Below are positions 1 to 9,901 of a DNA stretch of 64,000 nt, in pieces. Source of the DNA: Heliophilum fasciatum (GTDB lineage: Bacteria; Bacillota; Desulfitobacteriia; Heliobacteriales; Heliobacteriaceae); assembly GCF_004341395.1 (NCBI RefSeq), contig NZ_SLXT01000003.1, positions 1-64,000 on the forward strand. Reading direction: 5' to 3'. Every line of letters begins with the position of its first letter. The first letter of the stretch is position 1. The translations under genes were made by a program, and so were the position numbers. A model generated the notes under the pieces. It searched no databases and was not told the origin of the DNA. It saw nothing but the letters and a program-made list of their open reading frames with translations.

Positions 1-332
<332 letters not shown>

Positions 333-481
333 ATTATGAAGTGTTCGAGTCAAGCTCGTTTACTTACTAACTGGAATTTCATTAAAAAGGTTATCACGCT
401 TTTTCAACTGTTTGATTTTCAAGGACCAAGTTTGTCGATGCTTGTTGCTTTCTCTCGAATCACCGCGCACCGGCAAGAAGT

Positions 482-510
482 ATAGTATCATAACGTCCAG
501 GAGACGTCAA
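482..510 (-). promoter_or_regulatory. sigma-A promoter of the rRNA operon
   Basis: On the minus strand TTGACG (505-510) and TACTAT (482-487) are separated by exactly 17 bp, a good vegetative sigma-A match. It lies about 150 bp upstream of the 16S 5' end. The leader in between (333-481) contains a CTTGAAAATCAAACA segment like those before 16S genes in other Firmicutes. I see no coding gene in the leader. Confidence 0.7.
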
Positions 511-524
511 CACCTTTTTTTATA

Positions 525-577
525 AATCGCAAAAAATAAATAACGTCCCGCAAGATGCGCACCATCTCGCAGGACGC
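525..577 (-). terminator. Rho-independent terminator after lysS
   Basis: On the minus strand a 14-bp near-perfect stem (arms 544-557 and 563-576, loop CGCAC) is followed by TTATTTATTTTTT. It sits about 55 bp after the lysS stop and just before the rRNA promoter, so it insulates the rrn operon from lysS transcription. Confidence 0.8.
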
Positions 578-630
578 TAATAACCACCGAAGCGCTACTC
601 TTCCCGCAAGGCGCTAATCCCGCCAAGCCT

Positions 631-2190
<1,560 letters not shown>

Positions 2191-2197
2191 CTACTTA

Positions 2198-2674
2198 CTA
2201 CTTATTGATGTCGAGAACTTTGTACTGGATCTTGCCCGCCGGCACTTGAATCTCCACTACGGCCCCTTTGCGCTGCCCCAGCAACGCTTTGCCGACCGGC
2301 AAAGCGTTTGAGATGCGATGCTTACCCGGGTCTGCTTCGGCTGAACCAACGATCATGTATTCAATTTCCTCGTCATCATCCATGTCCTTGAGCAATACCC
2401 GGGATCCAATGGCCACAACATCCGTCTGAACATTGCTGGCTTCGATCACCTGAGCATTACGAATCATCTTTTCTAGCTGAATGATCCGGCCTTCCACAAA
2501 AGCCTGCTCATTTTTGGCATCTTCATACTCCGAGTTTTCACTGATATCACCATAATCAATCGCTTGTTTGATACGCTCAGCAACCTGTCCACGGCGATGT
2601 GACTTCAACTCATCCAGTTCATCCTCGAGCTTTTGCAAGCCATCTGCCGTCAGTATAACAGCTTTTTCTCCCAT
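2198..2674 (-). CDS. greA: Transcription elongation factor GreA
   Basis: GreA enters the secondary channel of stalled RNA polymerase and stimulates cleavage of backtracked transcripts. The 158-residue length is typical. Residues 1-75 form the coiled-coil hairpin with the tip acidic residues in DYGDISENSEYEDAK. The C-terminal FKBP-like domain begins near IGSRVLL and contains NALPVGKALLGQRKG. GGGGGAG precedes the ATG. It is followed by lysS after a small terminator. Confidence 0.97.
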   Translation of the reverse strand: MGEKAVILTADGLQKLEDELDELKSHRRGQVAERIKQAIDYGDISENSEYEDAKNEQAFVEGRIIQLEKMIRNAQVIEASNVQTDVVAIGSRVLLKDMDDDEEIEYMIVGSAEADPGKHRISNALPVGKALLGQRKGAVVEIQVPAGKIQYKVLDINK

Positions 2675-2926
2675 GTGTGCTCCCCCACTTTATTTTTTAA
2701 TGTTAGGAAGATATGAGATGCTACGATTACTTATGCAATGACAAATACAACCCTAACTTCAACCTCACTTTTACCCCATCAGTAAAGTGAGACATCCATA
2801 CGCAATAAGCACTGCGTCCAGACACATCGGAACGTGTCCAGGCAGTGCTTTCATGCAAAAAATCTTCCTCGTATTATATCGATGCTACAAATAATTGTCA
2901 ACATTAATTTCTACTCCTGTCTACTG
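2675..2926. repeat. Gene-free stretch with two nested inverted repeats
   Basis: No coding gene is visible in these 250 bases. Two hairpins can be drawn: TCACTTT (2765-2771) with AAAGTGA (2784-2790), and a longer one pairing AGCACTGC (2808-2815) with GCAGTGCT (2842-2849), plus an inner GACAC/GTGTC pair. The second hairpin has no T-run on either strand, so it is not a standard terminator. It could be a processing site or a protein-binding palindrome between greA and the next gene. Confidence 0.45.
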
Positions 2927-4054
2927 CTACGCCACATCCATTCGTCCGCCCAACTTTCCAGCTTCCGCCTGAAAATCGTGTTTTTGTGCAAGGACTTGCA
3001 TCGCGCTCACTTGCTCCATAGATAATTCCCCACCCAACGAAAAACATTCATGGCGATGTTCTTTCGCCAGCAAAATCGCTTCGATCAAAGCTGCGTCCAC
3101 CCAGCCCGGCTGGGCAAAACTGCGCCCTTGATAGGTCATACTCGCCGGCATACTGACGCGCTGGCCATGAATCAACAGCAATTCCGGACGCCGTGCGTGA
3201 ATGTACCGGGAAATCGGCGCATGATCGGCAAAATGGCATATGATCGCGTCCGGCGCTACCCCGCCCAGCCAATCATCATGGCCGAACCGCCCTTCCCCGC
3301 CGGCCCACCCGTTCATGCCTGGTTGTTCCCAGCCATCGGACGCCCCGGCCAGCACAATCACATCGGCCTTACGCACTGCCGCCTCCACTTGCCCGGAACA
3401 ACTGACGGCGACACCACTTTCCAGCAAAATGCGATACCCTAATCGCTCCAATCCCCGATGACGCTGTTGACCCGGCATGACCAGCGTCAATTCCCGCATC
3501 TCCCGCGCCAGCATACGAATCAAAATCGCATCCAAGGCCCCTACGGCAAAGGAACCGGCCGCTCCGGCCACCAGCACCACCGAACAGGACGACGGACGCT
3601 TTCCATAAAACCGCAGCCACTTGCGCAGTGTTGCCAGCGTCGTACTGACCGTATAGGCACTTCCCGTCACCACCGGCACCGAATAGCGTTGCGCCATGCT
3701 CCACTCCGCGCCAGGCAGCCCCGACCAGTGCTGGCAGAGATGCCGGAGCATTCCGCCCAGGCCAATCACCCGGACACCCTGTTGCACCGCCCACAAGCAC
3801 GCTTGATGGATCTGCGCCGCCATCGTTTGGATCGACGGCGATTGCCAGGGAAGCAACGTACTTGGACAAGTGATCACCCGCCCCTGGAGCCAGTGATCAC
3901 CGTTCATGCCCACATGCACATGGGCCATCTCAAAGGGAGCAAAAAAGGGGAGCACACGGGTCAGCAGGCCCGGATGGACAAAGCGCGACCAGGGAAAAGC
4001 ACTTTGCAATTCATGCTCATTCCATGGATGCGTAACCAGTACCACAGCAGCCAA
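2927..4054 (-). CDS. Rossmann-fold protein resembling acyl-ACP reductase / COG5322 dehydrogenases
   Basis: I do not recognise this 375-residue protein firmly. Its middle part has the order of motifs seen in cyanobacterial acyl-ACP reductase (AAR) and the related COG5322 'predicted amino acid dehydrogenase' group: an RVIGLGGM segment (about residue 95), VPVVTGSAYTVSTT (about 128-140), then a nucleotide-binding-like VVLVAGAAGSFAVGAL (about 158-175). The AAR catalytic Cys cannot be placed with confidence. The start is probably TTG at 4054, with AGGAGAAGG upstream. It lies alone on the minus strand, divergent from the flavodoxin gene at 4223. Function unknown. Confidence 0.4.
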   Translation of the reverse strand: MAAVVLVTHPWNEHELQSAFPWSRFVHPGLLTRVLPFFAPFEMAHVHVGMNGDHWLQGRVITCPSTLLPWQSPSIQTMAAQIHQACLWAVQQGVRVIGLGGMLRHLCQHWSGLPGAEWSMAQRYSVPVVTGSAYTVSTTLATLRKWLRFYGKRPSSCSVVLVAGAAGSFAVGALDAILIRMLAREMRELTLVMPGQQRHRGLERLGYRILLESGVAVSCSGQVEAAVRKADVIVLAGASDGWEQPGMNGWAGGEGRFGHDDWLGGVAPDAIICHFADHAPISRYIHARRPELLLIHGQRVSMPASMTYQGRSFAQPGWVDAALIEAILLAKEHRHECFSLGGELSMEQVSAMQVLAQKHDFQAEAGKLGGRMDVA

Positions 4055-4222
4055 GCGTTCACACCTTCTCCTGCTTGATATTACTACGATACATACGCAT
4101 CAACTCACAAAAAATACCCAGCGTACCACTCGCTACAACGGCACTGCAGCCGTCGAACACTTGCCAACCGCCCCCCATCAATGCTATTGTTACGGTAACT
4201 ATTCACACGGGGGTTTGCTTTC

Positions 4223-4717
4223 ATGAATACCATCATCGCCTACATGACCCGGCATGGCGCCACCGCCGAATGTGCTCGCTTGCTGGCCGAGAAACTCAAC
4301 GGTCCTGCCGAGTTGATCGATATCGCAGCCGATCGCGCCAAAGCCATCACCGTGCCCTTCCAACGGGTCATCCTGGGCTTTCCGATCTACGGCGGTGACG
4401 TCATCCAATCCCGTGAAATCAAAGATTTTATGCTTTCTAACTTTCAAGACATGATGCGCAAACGGGTCGGCCTTTATGTTTGCGGACTCCAGGAAGGTCC
4501 GCGTTCGCTCGAACAGCTCTATAAAGCCTTTCCCGAACCGCTGCTGAAAAAAAGCGTCGCTGTCGACAACTTCGGCGGCCGCATCATTCGCAGCCAACTC
4601 GGATTGTGGGAGCGCTTGAAATTAAGCTCCGTAACGAACGTCACCACTGACCATTCCACCATCTCCTTAGAGCGCATCCAAGCCTTTGCTGACCAGATGA
4701 ACCGCACCGACTATTGA
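4223..4717 (+). CDS. Flavodoxin-domain protein of the HemG type
   Basis: A 164-residue flavodoxin-like protein. The FMN-phosphate loop is YMTRHGATAECA (residues 7-18), and the second FMN loop is near GFPIYGGDV. The C-terminal half (FGGRIIRSQLGLWERLKLSS) resembles the tail of HemG, the quinone-dependent protoporphyrinogen IX oxidase (Flavodoxin_5 family). HemG oxidises protoporphyrinogen to protoporphyrin IX, the last shared step of haem and chlorophyll synthesis. That job would fit an operon-rich photosynthetic neighbourhood, but it is inferred from fold and motifs only. The upstream GGGGG is a modest ribosome-binding site. Confidence 0.6.
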   Translation: MNTIIAYMTRHGATAECARLLAEKLNGPAELIDIAADRAKAITVPFQRVILGFPIYGGDVIQSREIKDFMLSNFQDMMRKRVGLYVCGLQEGPRSLEQLYKAFPEPLLKKSVAVDNFGGRIIRSQLGLWERLKLSSVTNVTTDHSTISLERIQAFADQMNRTDY

Positions 4718-4782
4718 TCTTCGAACATGACGACATCGCCATACTGACCCTTTCACGAAGACCCAGAACACGAAGAATCCAG

Positions 4783-4860
4783 AAAAAAGCCAAAGGCCTG
4801 CCGGCTCCCGGCGATGACCGAAAAATCAGTTTCGGTCATCACCCAGCCCGACAGGCCTTC
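4783..4860 (-). terminator. Long two-part hairpin terminator
   Basis: An outer stem (about 4793-4804 with 4848-4859, one mismatch) encloses a perfect inner stem GATGACCGAAA (4813-4823) with TTTCGGTCATC (4830-4840). On the minus strand the outer stem is followed by TTTGGCTTTTTTC, so it best terminates the minus-strand gene ending at 4861. It may also stop plus-strand transcripts from the flavodoxin gene. Confidence 0.6.
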
Positions 4861-5097
4861 TTATATTCCCTTGGTTCGCTCCAGTTCATCAACCACTTTT
4901 TGCACCAATCGAATCGCAAAGCGCTCCGTATGACATTTCAAACTCGACACAATACCGTAGAGCAACACCGCGTTCATTTCCCCATTATTACCATCATCCA
5001 TGAGTGCAATCGCAGCTTCAATCTCTTCCAGATAACGTTCCCCGATCTCATTCAGGATGTCTTGCGCGATTTCTTCCACATCCACCGATCTGCGCAT
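4861..5097 (-). CDS. Small acidic helical protein, unknown function
   Basis: A 78-residue protein, predicted all-helical, with no membrane segment and many Glu/Asp/Ile residues (EEIAQDILNEIGERYLEEIE near the start). The ATG at 5097 is chosen because GGTGAGG lies just upstream on the minus strand; an in-frame start at 5118 lacks such a site. It begins just inside or after the end of the hydrolase gene (stop at 5102), so the two are probably co-transcribed and translationally coupled. I do not recognise a family. Confidence 0.6.
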   Translation of the reverse strand: MRRSVDVEEIAQDILNEIGERYLEEIEAAIALMDDGNNGEMNAVLLYGIVSSLKCHTERFAIRLVQKVVDELERTKGI

Positions 5098-5101
5098 ATC
5101 C

Positions 5102-6037
5102 TCACCTCTCCGCACCATCCTTCGCGTTTCGCTGCCCCACTCCTAACGTAATAAAAGATGGTTCCCACCTACTTCGACATATACTCTGCCGATTCCTTGC
5201 GCGCGCCGATATTTTCCTGAGAAACCTTTCACTTGAACGAGCAGCCCAGCGTTCCTGCCAGGGCGCTAAAAATTCATCGACTAACCGATTAAAGATCGCC
5301 GGCTGGCACAGCGACGTCGGATCAAAGGCATGGGGAACAACGCGCAGCTTAGCGCCGGGAATCGCTTCGATCACCCGTCGCATCAACGCGATCCCCAGCG
5401 CCGTATTGCCGCCGACGATGCCTAAACAAGGACAGTGAATCGCGGCCAACCGGGGCGTTAATCGCAATCCACGCATCATCCAGCGCATCTTGACCGCTTC
5501 CATGCCGCGAATTTTCGGAATCTCGGCAGTCAAACAACGGCAAGCCACAGGCCATTTCCCGTAGCTCTCCTTCATCCGCGCCAACATCCAGCGCTTGGGC
5601 ATCAGAAACAGCGGTACCCCCAGCCATGTGGCCAGCCACAAGGCCCCCTCCTGGCTTATACCCGGCCGGAGTTCACTAAACGTATCGACTAAGACCAGCA
5701 TGGCACACCGCTCCGGGTAACGCAGGACCAATTCCTGCGCCACAACGCCGCCAAAAGACAACCCGCAGACGGCCACTTGCTCAATCGCCAGCCTATCGAG
5801 CAGCGCAATCAAATCGGCCACCAGATCGGCCACCCGGCTTTGCCAGGACAACCCTGAGGACTTCCCGGCTCCACGCAAATCCGGCGCAATCACCCGGTAT
5901 GATCGCGCCAACACCGCCAGTTGCGGCGCCCACATCTTGTGACTGACCGCCACCCCGTGGATCAACAGCAGCGGTGCACCGTCACCGCGTTCCTCAAAAA
6001 AGATTCGCCGGTTTCGATGAATAATATACGGCATCAT
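5102..6037 (-). CDS. Alpha/beta-hydrolase-fold protein with an apparently altered catalytic triad
   Basis: A 311-residue alpha/beta hydrolase: the HG oxyanion segment (LLLIHGVAVSHKMW, about residue 23-36), the conserved DLRGAGKS turn (about 53-60) and the nucleophile elbow GLSFGG (about 93-98) are all present. The usual acid segment (G-x-x-D near beta-7) reads GIVGGNTALG, without Asp. The usual GAGH segment carrying the catalytic His reads VPHAFDPTS, with Asp at the aligned His position and a displaced His. The fold is clear but hydrolase activity is doubtful. It lies divergent from bchY, about 250 bp away, so a BchO-like accessory role is possible but unproven. Confidence 0.75.
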   Translation of the reverse strand: MMPYIIHRNRRIFFEERGDGAPLLLIHGVAVSHKMWAPQLAVLARSYRVIAPDLRGAGKSSGLSWQSRVADLVADLIALLDRLAIEQVAVCGLSFGGVVAQELVLRYPERCAMLVLVDTFSELRPGISQEGALWLATWLGVPLFLMPKRWMLARMKESYGKWPVACRCLTAEIPKIRGMEAVKMRWMMRGLRLTPRLAAIHCPCLGIVGGNTALGIALMRRVIEAIPGAKLRVVPHAFDPTSLCQPAIFNRLVDEFLAPWQERWAARSSERFLRKISARARNRQSICRSRWEPSFITLGVGQRNAKDGAER

Positions 6038-6171
6038 CTAACCCCATTTACTTTACAGCATTCCAACTCTCAATCCTTCCTGCTTACTAGTGTAAACCAA
6101 AACAAGAAAAAAATGATCACTCCTCGTCCCACCCCGCACAGAGTCAAAAGGCGGTAATCGGGACATTATTC

Positions 6172-6199
6172 TTGCATTTTCAGACTGTTCGTTTATAGT
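6172..6199 (+). promoter_or_regulatory. Candidate sigma-A promoter for the bchYZ-X operon
   Basis: TTGCAT (6172-6177) and TATAGT (6194-6199) are 16 bp apart, followed by a plausible start site and an 85-nt leader before the bchY ATG at 6293. The divergent hydrolase gene starts at 6037. The remaining 6038-6171 shows nothing else I can name. Confidence 0.55.
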
Positions 6200-6292
6200 T
6201 ATCATAGACACTTGTGCGTTCACGCGTCGCGCCCTTCTTGGGACACGTCGCCTCTGTTGATTTCACATCTTGCTCAGCAAAGGAGATAGACC

Positions 6293-7612
6293 ATGGAACC
6301 GATCAAGTCGATCAAAGTTGCCACCCAAAGCCCCTGTCCCGCCTTCGGCGGCCTGCGCGTGCTAACCCGCCTCGAAGGCTTTTTACCGGTACTGCTTGGC
6401 AACCACGGTTGCTATTACGGCCTGAACTTTCTGGCCCACTTTTATGCCGCCCGCAAATCGATCTACGCTCCCCTGCTGAATTCCATCGATTTTACCGACA
6501 AAAACCTCCAACATAACTTGATGGCGGCCTTGAAACAGCTCATCGAAGAAGAAAAACCGGAATTCGTTCCCGTCATCAACCTTTGCGTCGCCACCACCGT
6601 CGGTATCGACGTCGACGAAATGGCTCGCCAGATGCCCGAGATCATTCCGCTGCGTATCACCGGTTTCGGCACCCGCAGTCACGCCGAAGCCAAAGACGTC
6701 ACCCTGGAAGGCATCTTCAAAAAACTCAAGCAAAACGGTGATCACAAGCTGCGGGAGCCGAAAAGCATCGCCTCCATCGGCGAAGTGTTCCCTTCCGACT
6801 CCATCGCCATTGAACATCTCGCCGAAAAACTCGGCCTCAAATATCGCGCCCACGTACCCAGCAAAGACATCAACGATTTCCGCAAAGCCCTCAACGTCTC
6901 AACCATGGCTTGCCTCCATCCCTTCTACACCCGCTCCATGCGTCAATTCGAAGAAGTGGGCATCAACCACGTCACCAGCGCCCCCGTCGGCGCCGAAGGC
7001 ACCTACAACTGGATCAAAGCGCTCGCCGAAAAAACCGACGTCGATGCCCAGCTGGCCGAAAAAGTCGCCCGGGAAGAACGGGATGCCGTGCAAAAGATCC
7101 TCGACGGTCCTCTCAATCTCAAAGGCGTCAAAATCGTCGTGGCCGGGTATGAAGGCTTTGAATTCTCTATCGCCCGCCTCCTGATCGAAGCCGGAGCTAA
7201 GGTGACCTATGTGTCCACGTCCATCGGCAAATCGCCCCTTTGCGAGCCTGATATCACCTGGCTGAAAGAGCACGGTGTCCAAGAGATCAAATTCCGCAAA
7301 TCGGCCGCTGACGATTTTGTGGCGATTAAAAAGCATCAACCGGACGTATCGCTGGCTGCTACCGACGTCGCCGGTATGGGCAAAGAGTTGGGCATGGTTT
7401 CGGTGTATTTCACCAACCTGATCGCCTCCCGCCCCATGTACCTCGCCCATGGCGCGGAAAACGTGCTGGAACTGATGCACCGTTTGATCGCAACCCGTCC
7501 GGCCGTCCATAACATCCGTTCCTTCTTCCAAGATTTTGATATGCCTCGTTCCCTGCCCGTCGCTGAAGTGGACGAGCACCTTTGCGCCTGTTGCCCGGGC
7601 GCCAAAGGCTAA
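6293..7612 (+). CDS. bchY: Chlorophyllide reductase subunit BchY
   Basis: BchY and BchZ form the catalytic NifDK-like component of chlorophyllide reductase. In heliobacteria this enzyme is known to form the 8-ethylidene group of bacteriochlorophyll g. The 439-residue protein has NifD-type cluster-ligand segments: SPCPAFGG (Cys at about residue 14), GNHGCYYG (about 43) and NLCVATTVGID (about 101). The later Rossmann domain starts near VKIVVAGYEGFEF. The ATG follows AAAGGAGATA. It is the first gene of a plus-strand operon with bchZ 37 nt downstream. It is shorter than many proteobacterial BchY proteins. Confidence 0.93.
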   Translation: MEPIKSIKVATQSPCPAFGGLRVLTRLEGFLPVLLGNHGCYYGLNFLAHFYAARKSIYAPLLNSIDFTDKNLQHNLMAALKQLIEEEKPEFVPVINLCVATTVGIDVDEMARQMPEIIPLRITGFGTRSHAEAKDVTLEGIFKKLKQNGDHKLREPKSIASIGEVFPSDSIAIEHLAEKLGLKYRAHVPSKDINDFRKALNVSTMACLHPFYTRSMRQFEEVGINHVTSAPVGAEGTYNWIKALAEKTDVDAQLAEKVAREERDAVQKILDGPLNLKGVKIVVAGYEGFEFSIARLLIEAGAKVTYVSTSIGKSPLCEPDITWLKEHGVQEIKFRKSAADDFVAIKKHQPDVSLAATDVAGMGKELGMVSVYFTNLIASRPMYLAHGAENVLELMHRLIATRPAVHNIRSFFQDFDMPRSLPVAEVDEHLCACCPGAKG

Positions 7613-7649
7613 CCATAAGCGAACACCGATAAAGGAGATTAGTCCGACC

Positions 7650-9158
7650 ATGCAAATGATGCGCGATGTCGATATGGCCAATGGCTACTGGGGCGCGTTG
7701 GCCGTCCTCGCCCCCATGAAAGGCAACCACTGTATCATCATCGACGGCCCCATCGGCTGTCACTACGTGCCGGTAGACTCGGCCCTTAACTATACCGACT
7801 CCATCCCGTACTTACAAAATGTCCATGCTACCCACATCATCGAAAGCGACGTGGCCCTCGACGGCACGCTCCATAAGCTGCAAAAGCTCTGCGGCGAACT
7901 GATCGACCGTTACGATCAACTGTTTATCCTGTCCTGCCAGGAAAGCGAGATCATCTCCAGCGAAGCGTCCATGCTCGAAGCCGAAATCAACGGCAAGCGG
8001 ATCTGGTACATGGCTACCCGCTCCCTGGACACCGACGACTATACGGCCCGTGACGAAGTGCTGCACTACCTCTATCAAAAAGTGCGCCCCACCTTCCCGG
8101 CGCAGCCCAAAAAAGCAACCGACAAGCCGCTGGTCAACATCATCGGCCCCACCTTTGGCAACTTCAATTCCTATGCCGACTTTGCCGAAATCAAACGGCT
8201 GATCACCGGCATCGGCGCCGAAGTCAACGTGGCTTTTCCTTTTGACTGCCACATCGGCGACATGGTCCGTCTCGACGACGCCGACGCCAACGTCCTCATG
8301 TACCAGGAATACGGCCAAAAACTGGCCAACGCCATGGGCAAACCGGCTTTTCAAGCGCCCATCGGTCTCCGCGCCACTGAAAAATTCCTGCTCGAACTGA
8401 GCCAAGCCCTCGGCCTGGAAGAGTCCGCCCGCGCTTTTATCGCGCAGGAAAAAGCCACAACCTTGCAAGGCTTCTGGGATGTCTGGCGCTCGCCCCACCA
8501 AGACATTTTCCGCACCAGTTCCTTTGGCGTCTATGCCCATAAAACCTACGCCGAAGGCCTGACCGCATTTTTCAAAGATGAACTCGGCTTTACGTGCGAC
8601 ATGAGCGGCGTCAAAACCGACCGCTGGCGCACCAAAAACGCCATGGATATCAAAGCCTCCCTCTTGGAAACACCGCCGACGCTCTTTTTCGGCTGTATCA
8701 ACGAAAAGATCTACATCACTGAAAACAGTCTTTCCACCCGCTTTATCCCCTGCGCCCATCCCATGCCGATCGTCTGCCGTTCCACCGGCACACCGTACAT
8801 GGGCTTTGCCGGCGCCGTGTACCTTATCCAAATCGTCAGCAATGAACTGTTTGACATCCTCTACAGCCACATCCACATTGAGTACAGCAGTGACAAAGCG
8901 AAACGCCGCAGCGAGCGCGACAAAGCCCGCGTCGAATGGGAACAACAGTTGTTGGGCCAAGCCGTCGCCCGCGAAGTGCGTTGGAGCGATGAAGCGCTTA
9001 AGCACATGGACGTGGTGCTGAAAAAGATCCCCTTCTTCGTCCGCGTCAGCGCCTCCAAAATGCTCAAAGTGGAAAGCGAAAAACTGGTTAAAGAACAGTA
9101 CCGCGACACCGTTACCCCCGACGACATCGACGTGATCTTTGCGCGCTTTAAGCGCTAA
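7650..9158 (+). CDS. bchZ: Chlorophyllide reductase subunit BchZ
   Basis: This 502-residue protein is the NifK-like partner of BchY. N-terminal motifs are GPIGCHYVPVDS (about residue 30-42) and the conserved SCQESEIIS segment (about 92-100). The last 55 residues (from WSDEALKHMD) match the PCP_red domain that ends BchZ and BchB proteins. The ATG at 7650 is chosen over upstream in-frame codons because AAAGGAGATT lies 9-16 nt before it. The gene is followed 17 nt later by the first of two small membrane-protein genes. Confidence 0.93.
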   Translation: MQMMRDVDMANGYWGALAVLAPMKGNHCIIIDGPIGCHYVPVDSALNYTDSIPYLQNVHATHIIESDVALDGTLHKLQKLCGELIDRYDQLFILSCQESEIISSEASMLEAEINGKRIWYMATRSLDTDDYTARDEVLHYLYQKVRPTFPAQPKKATDKPLVNIIGPTFGNFNSYADFAEIKRLITGIGAEVNVAFPFDCHIGDMVRLDDADANVLMYQEYGQKLANAMGKPAFQAPIGLRATEKFLLELSQALGLEESARAFIAQEKATTLQGFWDVWRSPHQDIFRTSSFGVYAHKTYAEGLTAFFKDELGFTCDMSGVKTDRWRTKNAMDIKASLLETPPTLFFGCINEKIYITENSLSTRFIPCAHPMPIVCRSTGTPYMGFAGAVYLIQIVSNELFDILYSHIHIEYSSDKAKRRSERDKARVEWEQQLLGQAVAREVRWSDEALKHMDVVLKKIPFFVRVSASKMLKVESEKLVKEQYRDTVTPDDIDVIFARFKR

Positions 9159-9175
9159 CGGCAGGAGTGAAGCCT

Positions 9176-9511
9176 GTGCTAGGACTACTTTCCCTTCCCA
9201 CCTGGATCGTCCATATCGGCAGTATCGTGGAATGGGGCTTGGCCATGGTTTTGTTCTACCGTGTGGGCCAAAAGCTGAACAACCGCATGCTCATGCTTAT
9301 GCCCTGGGCCATGGTGCCCTACTTGATTAGCGGCTTTTTTGCCATCTGGTATCACCTCACCTTAGACACGCTGCAATGGTTGAGTGATGCCCAAAGCTAC
9401 CTGACGCTGATGGGCAGCTGCGCCTTTGGCATCTGGGCCTTCTTCTTGATTCGCTCCCTGCCTGCTACCGGTGTCAACGAAGCGAAAGGGGGCACCCAAA
9501 CCCATGTCTAG
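9176..9511 (+). CDS. DUF2499 (Ycf49-like) membrane protein
   Basis: A 111-residue membrane protein with three predicted hydrophobic helices (about residues 5-27, 38-60 and 74-95). The opening SLPTWIVHIGSIVEWGLAM closely matches the signature of DUF2499, also called Ycf49-like. This family is conserved in cyanobacteria and plastid-bearing eukaryotes and has no function I know of. Start GTG 9176 is preferred because GCAGGAG lies 8 nt upstream; GTG 9167 overlaps that site. The gene overlaps the next by 8 nt and lies between bchZ and bchX, so it is very likely co-expressed with chlorophyllide reductase. Confidence 0.8.
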   Translation: MLGLLSLPTWIVHIGSIVEWGLAMVLFYRVGQKLNNRMLMLMPWAMVPYLISGFFAIWYHLTLDTLQWLSDAQSYLTLMGSCAFGIWAFFLIRSLPATGVNEAKGGTQTHV

Positions 9512-9812
9512 TCTTTCAGAAGCCTTGATGACCCTTTCGATTTTTCCGTATATCTACTTTCTTTATGTCATGCATAAAGTACGAAAGACCCACCCGGAAG
9601 TGATCAACTTCACCACCTACCGTGGCTTTCATGCCTTGATTGGCTTTATCTTTTTTACGGCCGGCACCGGATTCTACGCCACTCAAGTGCTCGGCGCACC
9701 GACCTTGGGCAAAGTGGACTGGCTTCACGGCATCTCCGAAGCAGGACTGACGATCACCAACGGCCTTGTCTTGCTCGGCTTAAAGCGGCAGTTAAGCGAA
9801 TTAGGCAAGTAA
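9504..9812 (+). CDS. DUF3593-like membrane protein
   Basis: A 102-residue protein with about three membrane helices. The segment VDWLHGISEAGLTITNGLVL (about residue 70-89) matches the best-conserved part of DUF3593, another cyanobacterial/plant family without a known role. The N-terminal ALMTLSIFPYIYFLY also fits. The ATG at 9504 lies inside the 3' end of the DUF2499 gene (stop 9509-9511), an 8-nt overlap that suggests translational coupling and a two-subunit complex. DUF2499 and DUF3593 are both typical of oxygenic phototrophs. Confidence 0.75.
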   Translation: MSSLSEALMTLSIFPYIYFLYVMHKVRKTHPEVINFTTYRGFHALIGFIFFTAGTGFYATQVLGAPTLGKVDWLHGISEAGLTITNGLVLLGLKRQLSELGK

Positions 9813-9901
9813 CTTTATCGCCGAGCCAAGGCCTGGTTCCTCGTTCCTAAAATAACCAATCCCATCGGGTCGCCGATGATTAACGTACAGGAGTTGTTGG
9901 A

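Noticed and set aside
6899-9005. Long minus-strand open frames opposite bchY and bchZ
   Set aside because: The plus-strand genes have clear family motifs, starts and ribosome-binding sites. The antisense frames are a by-product of GC-rich third positions.
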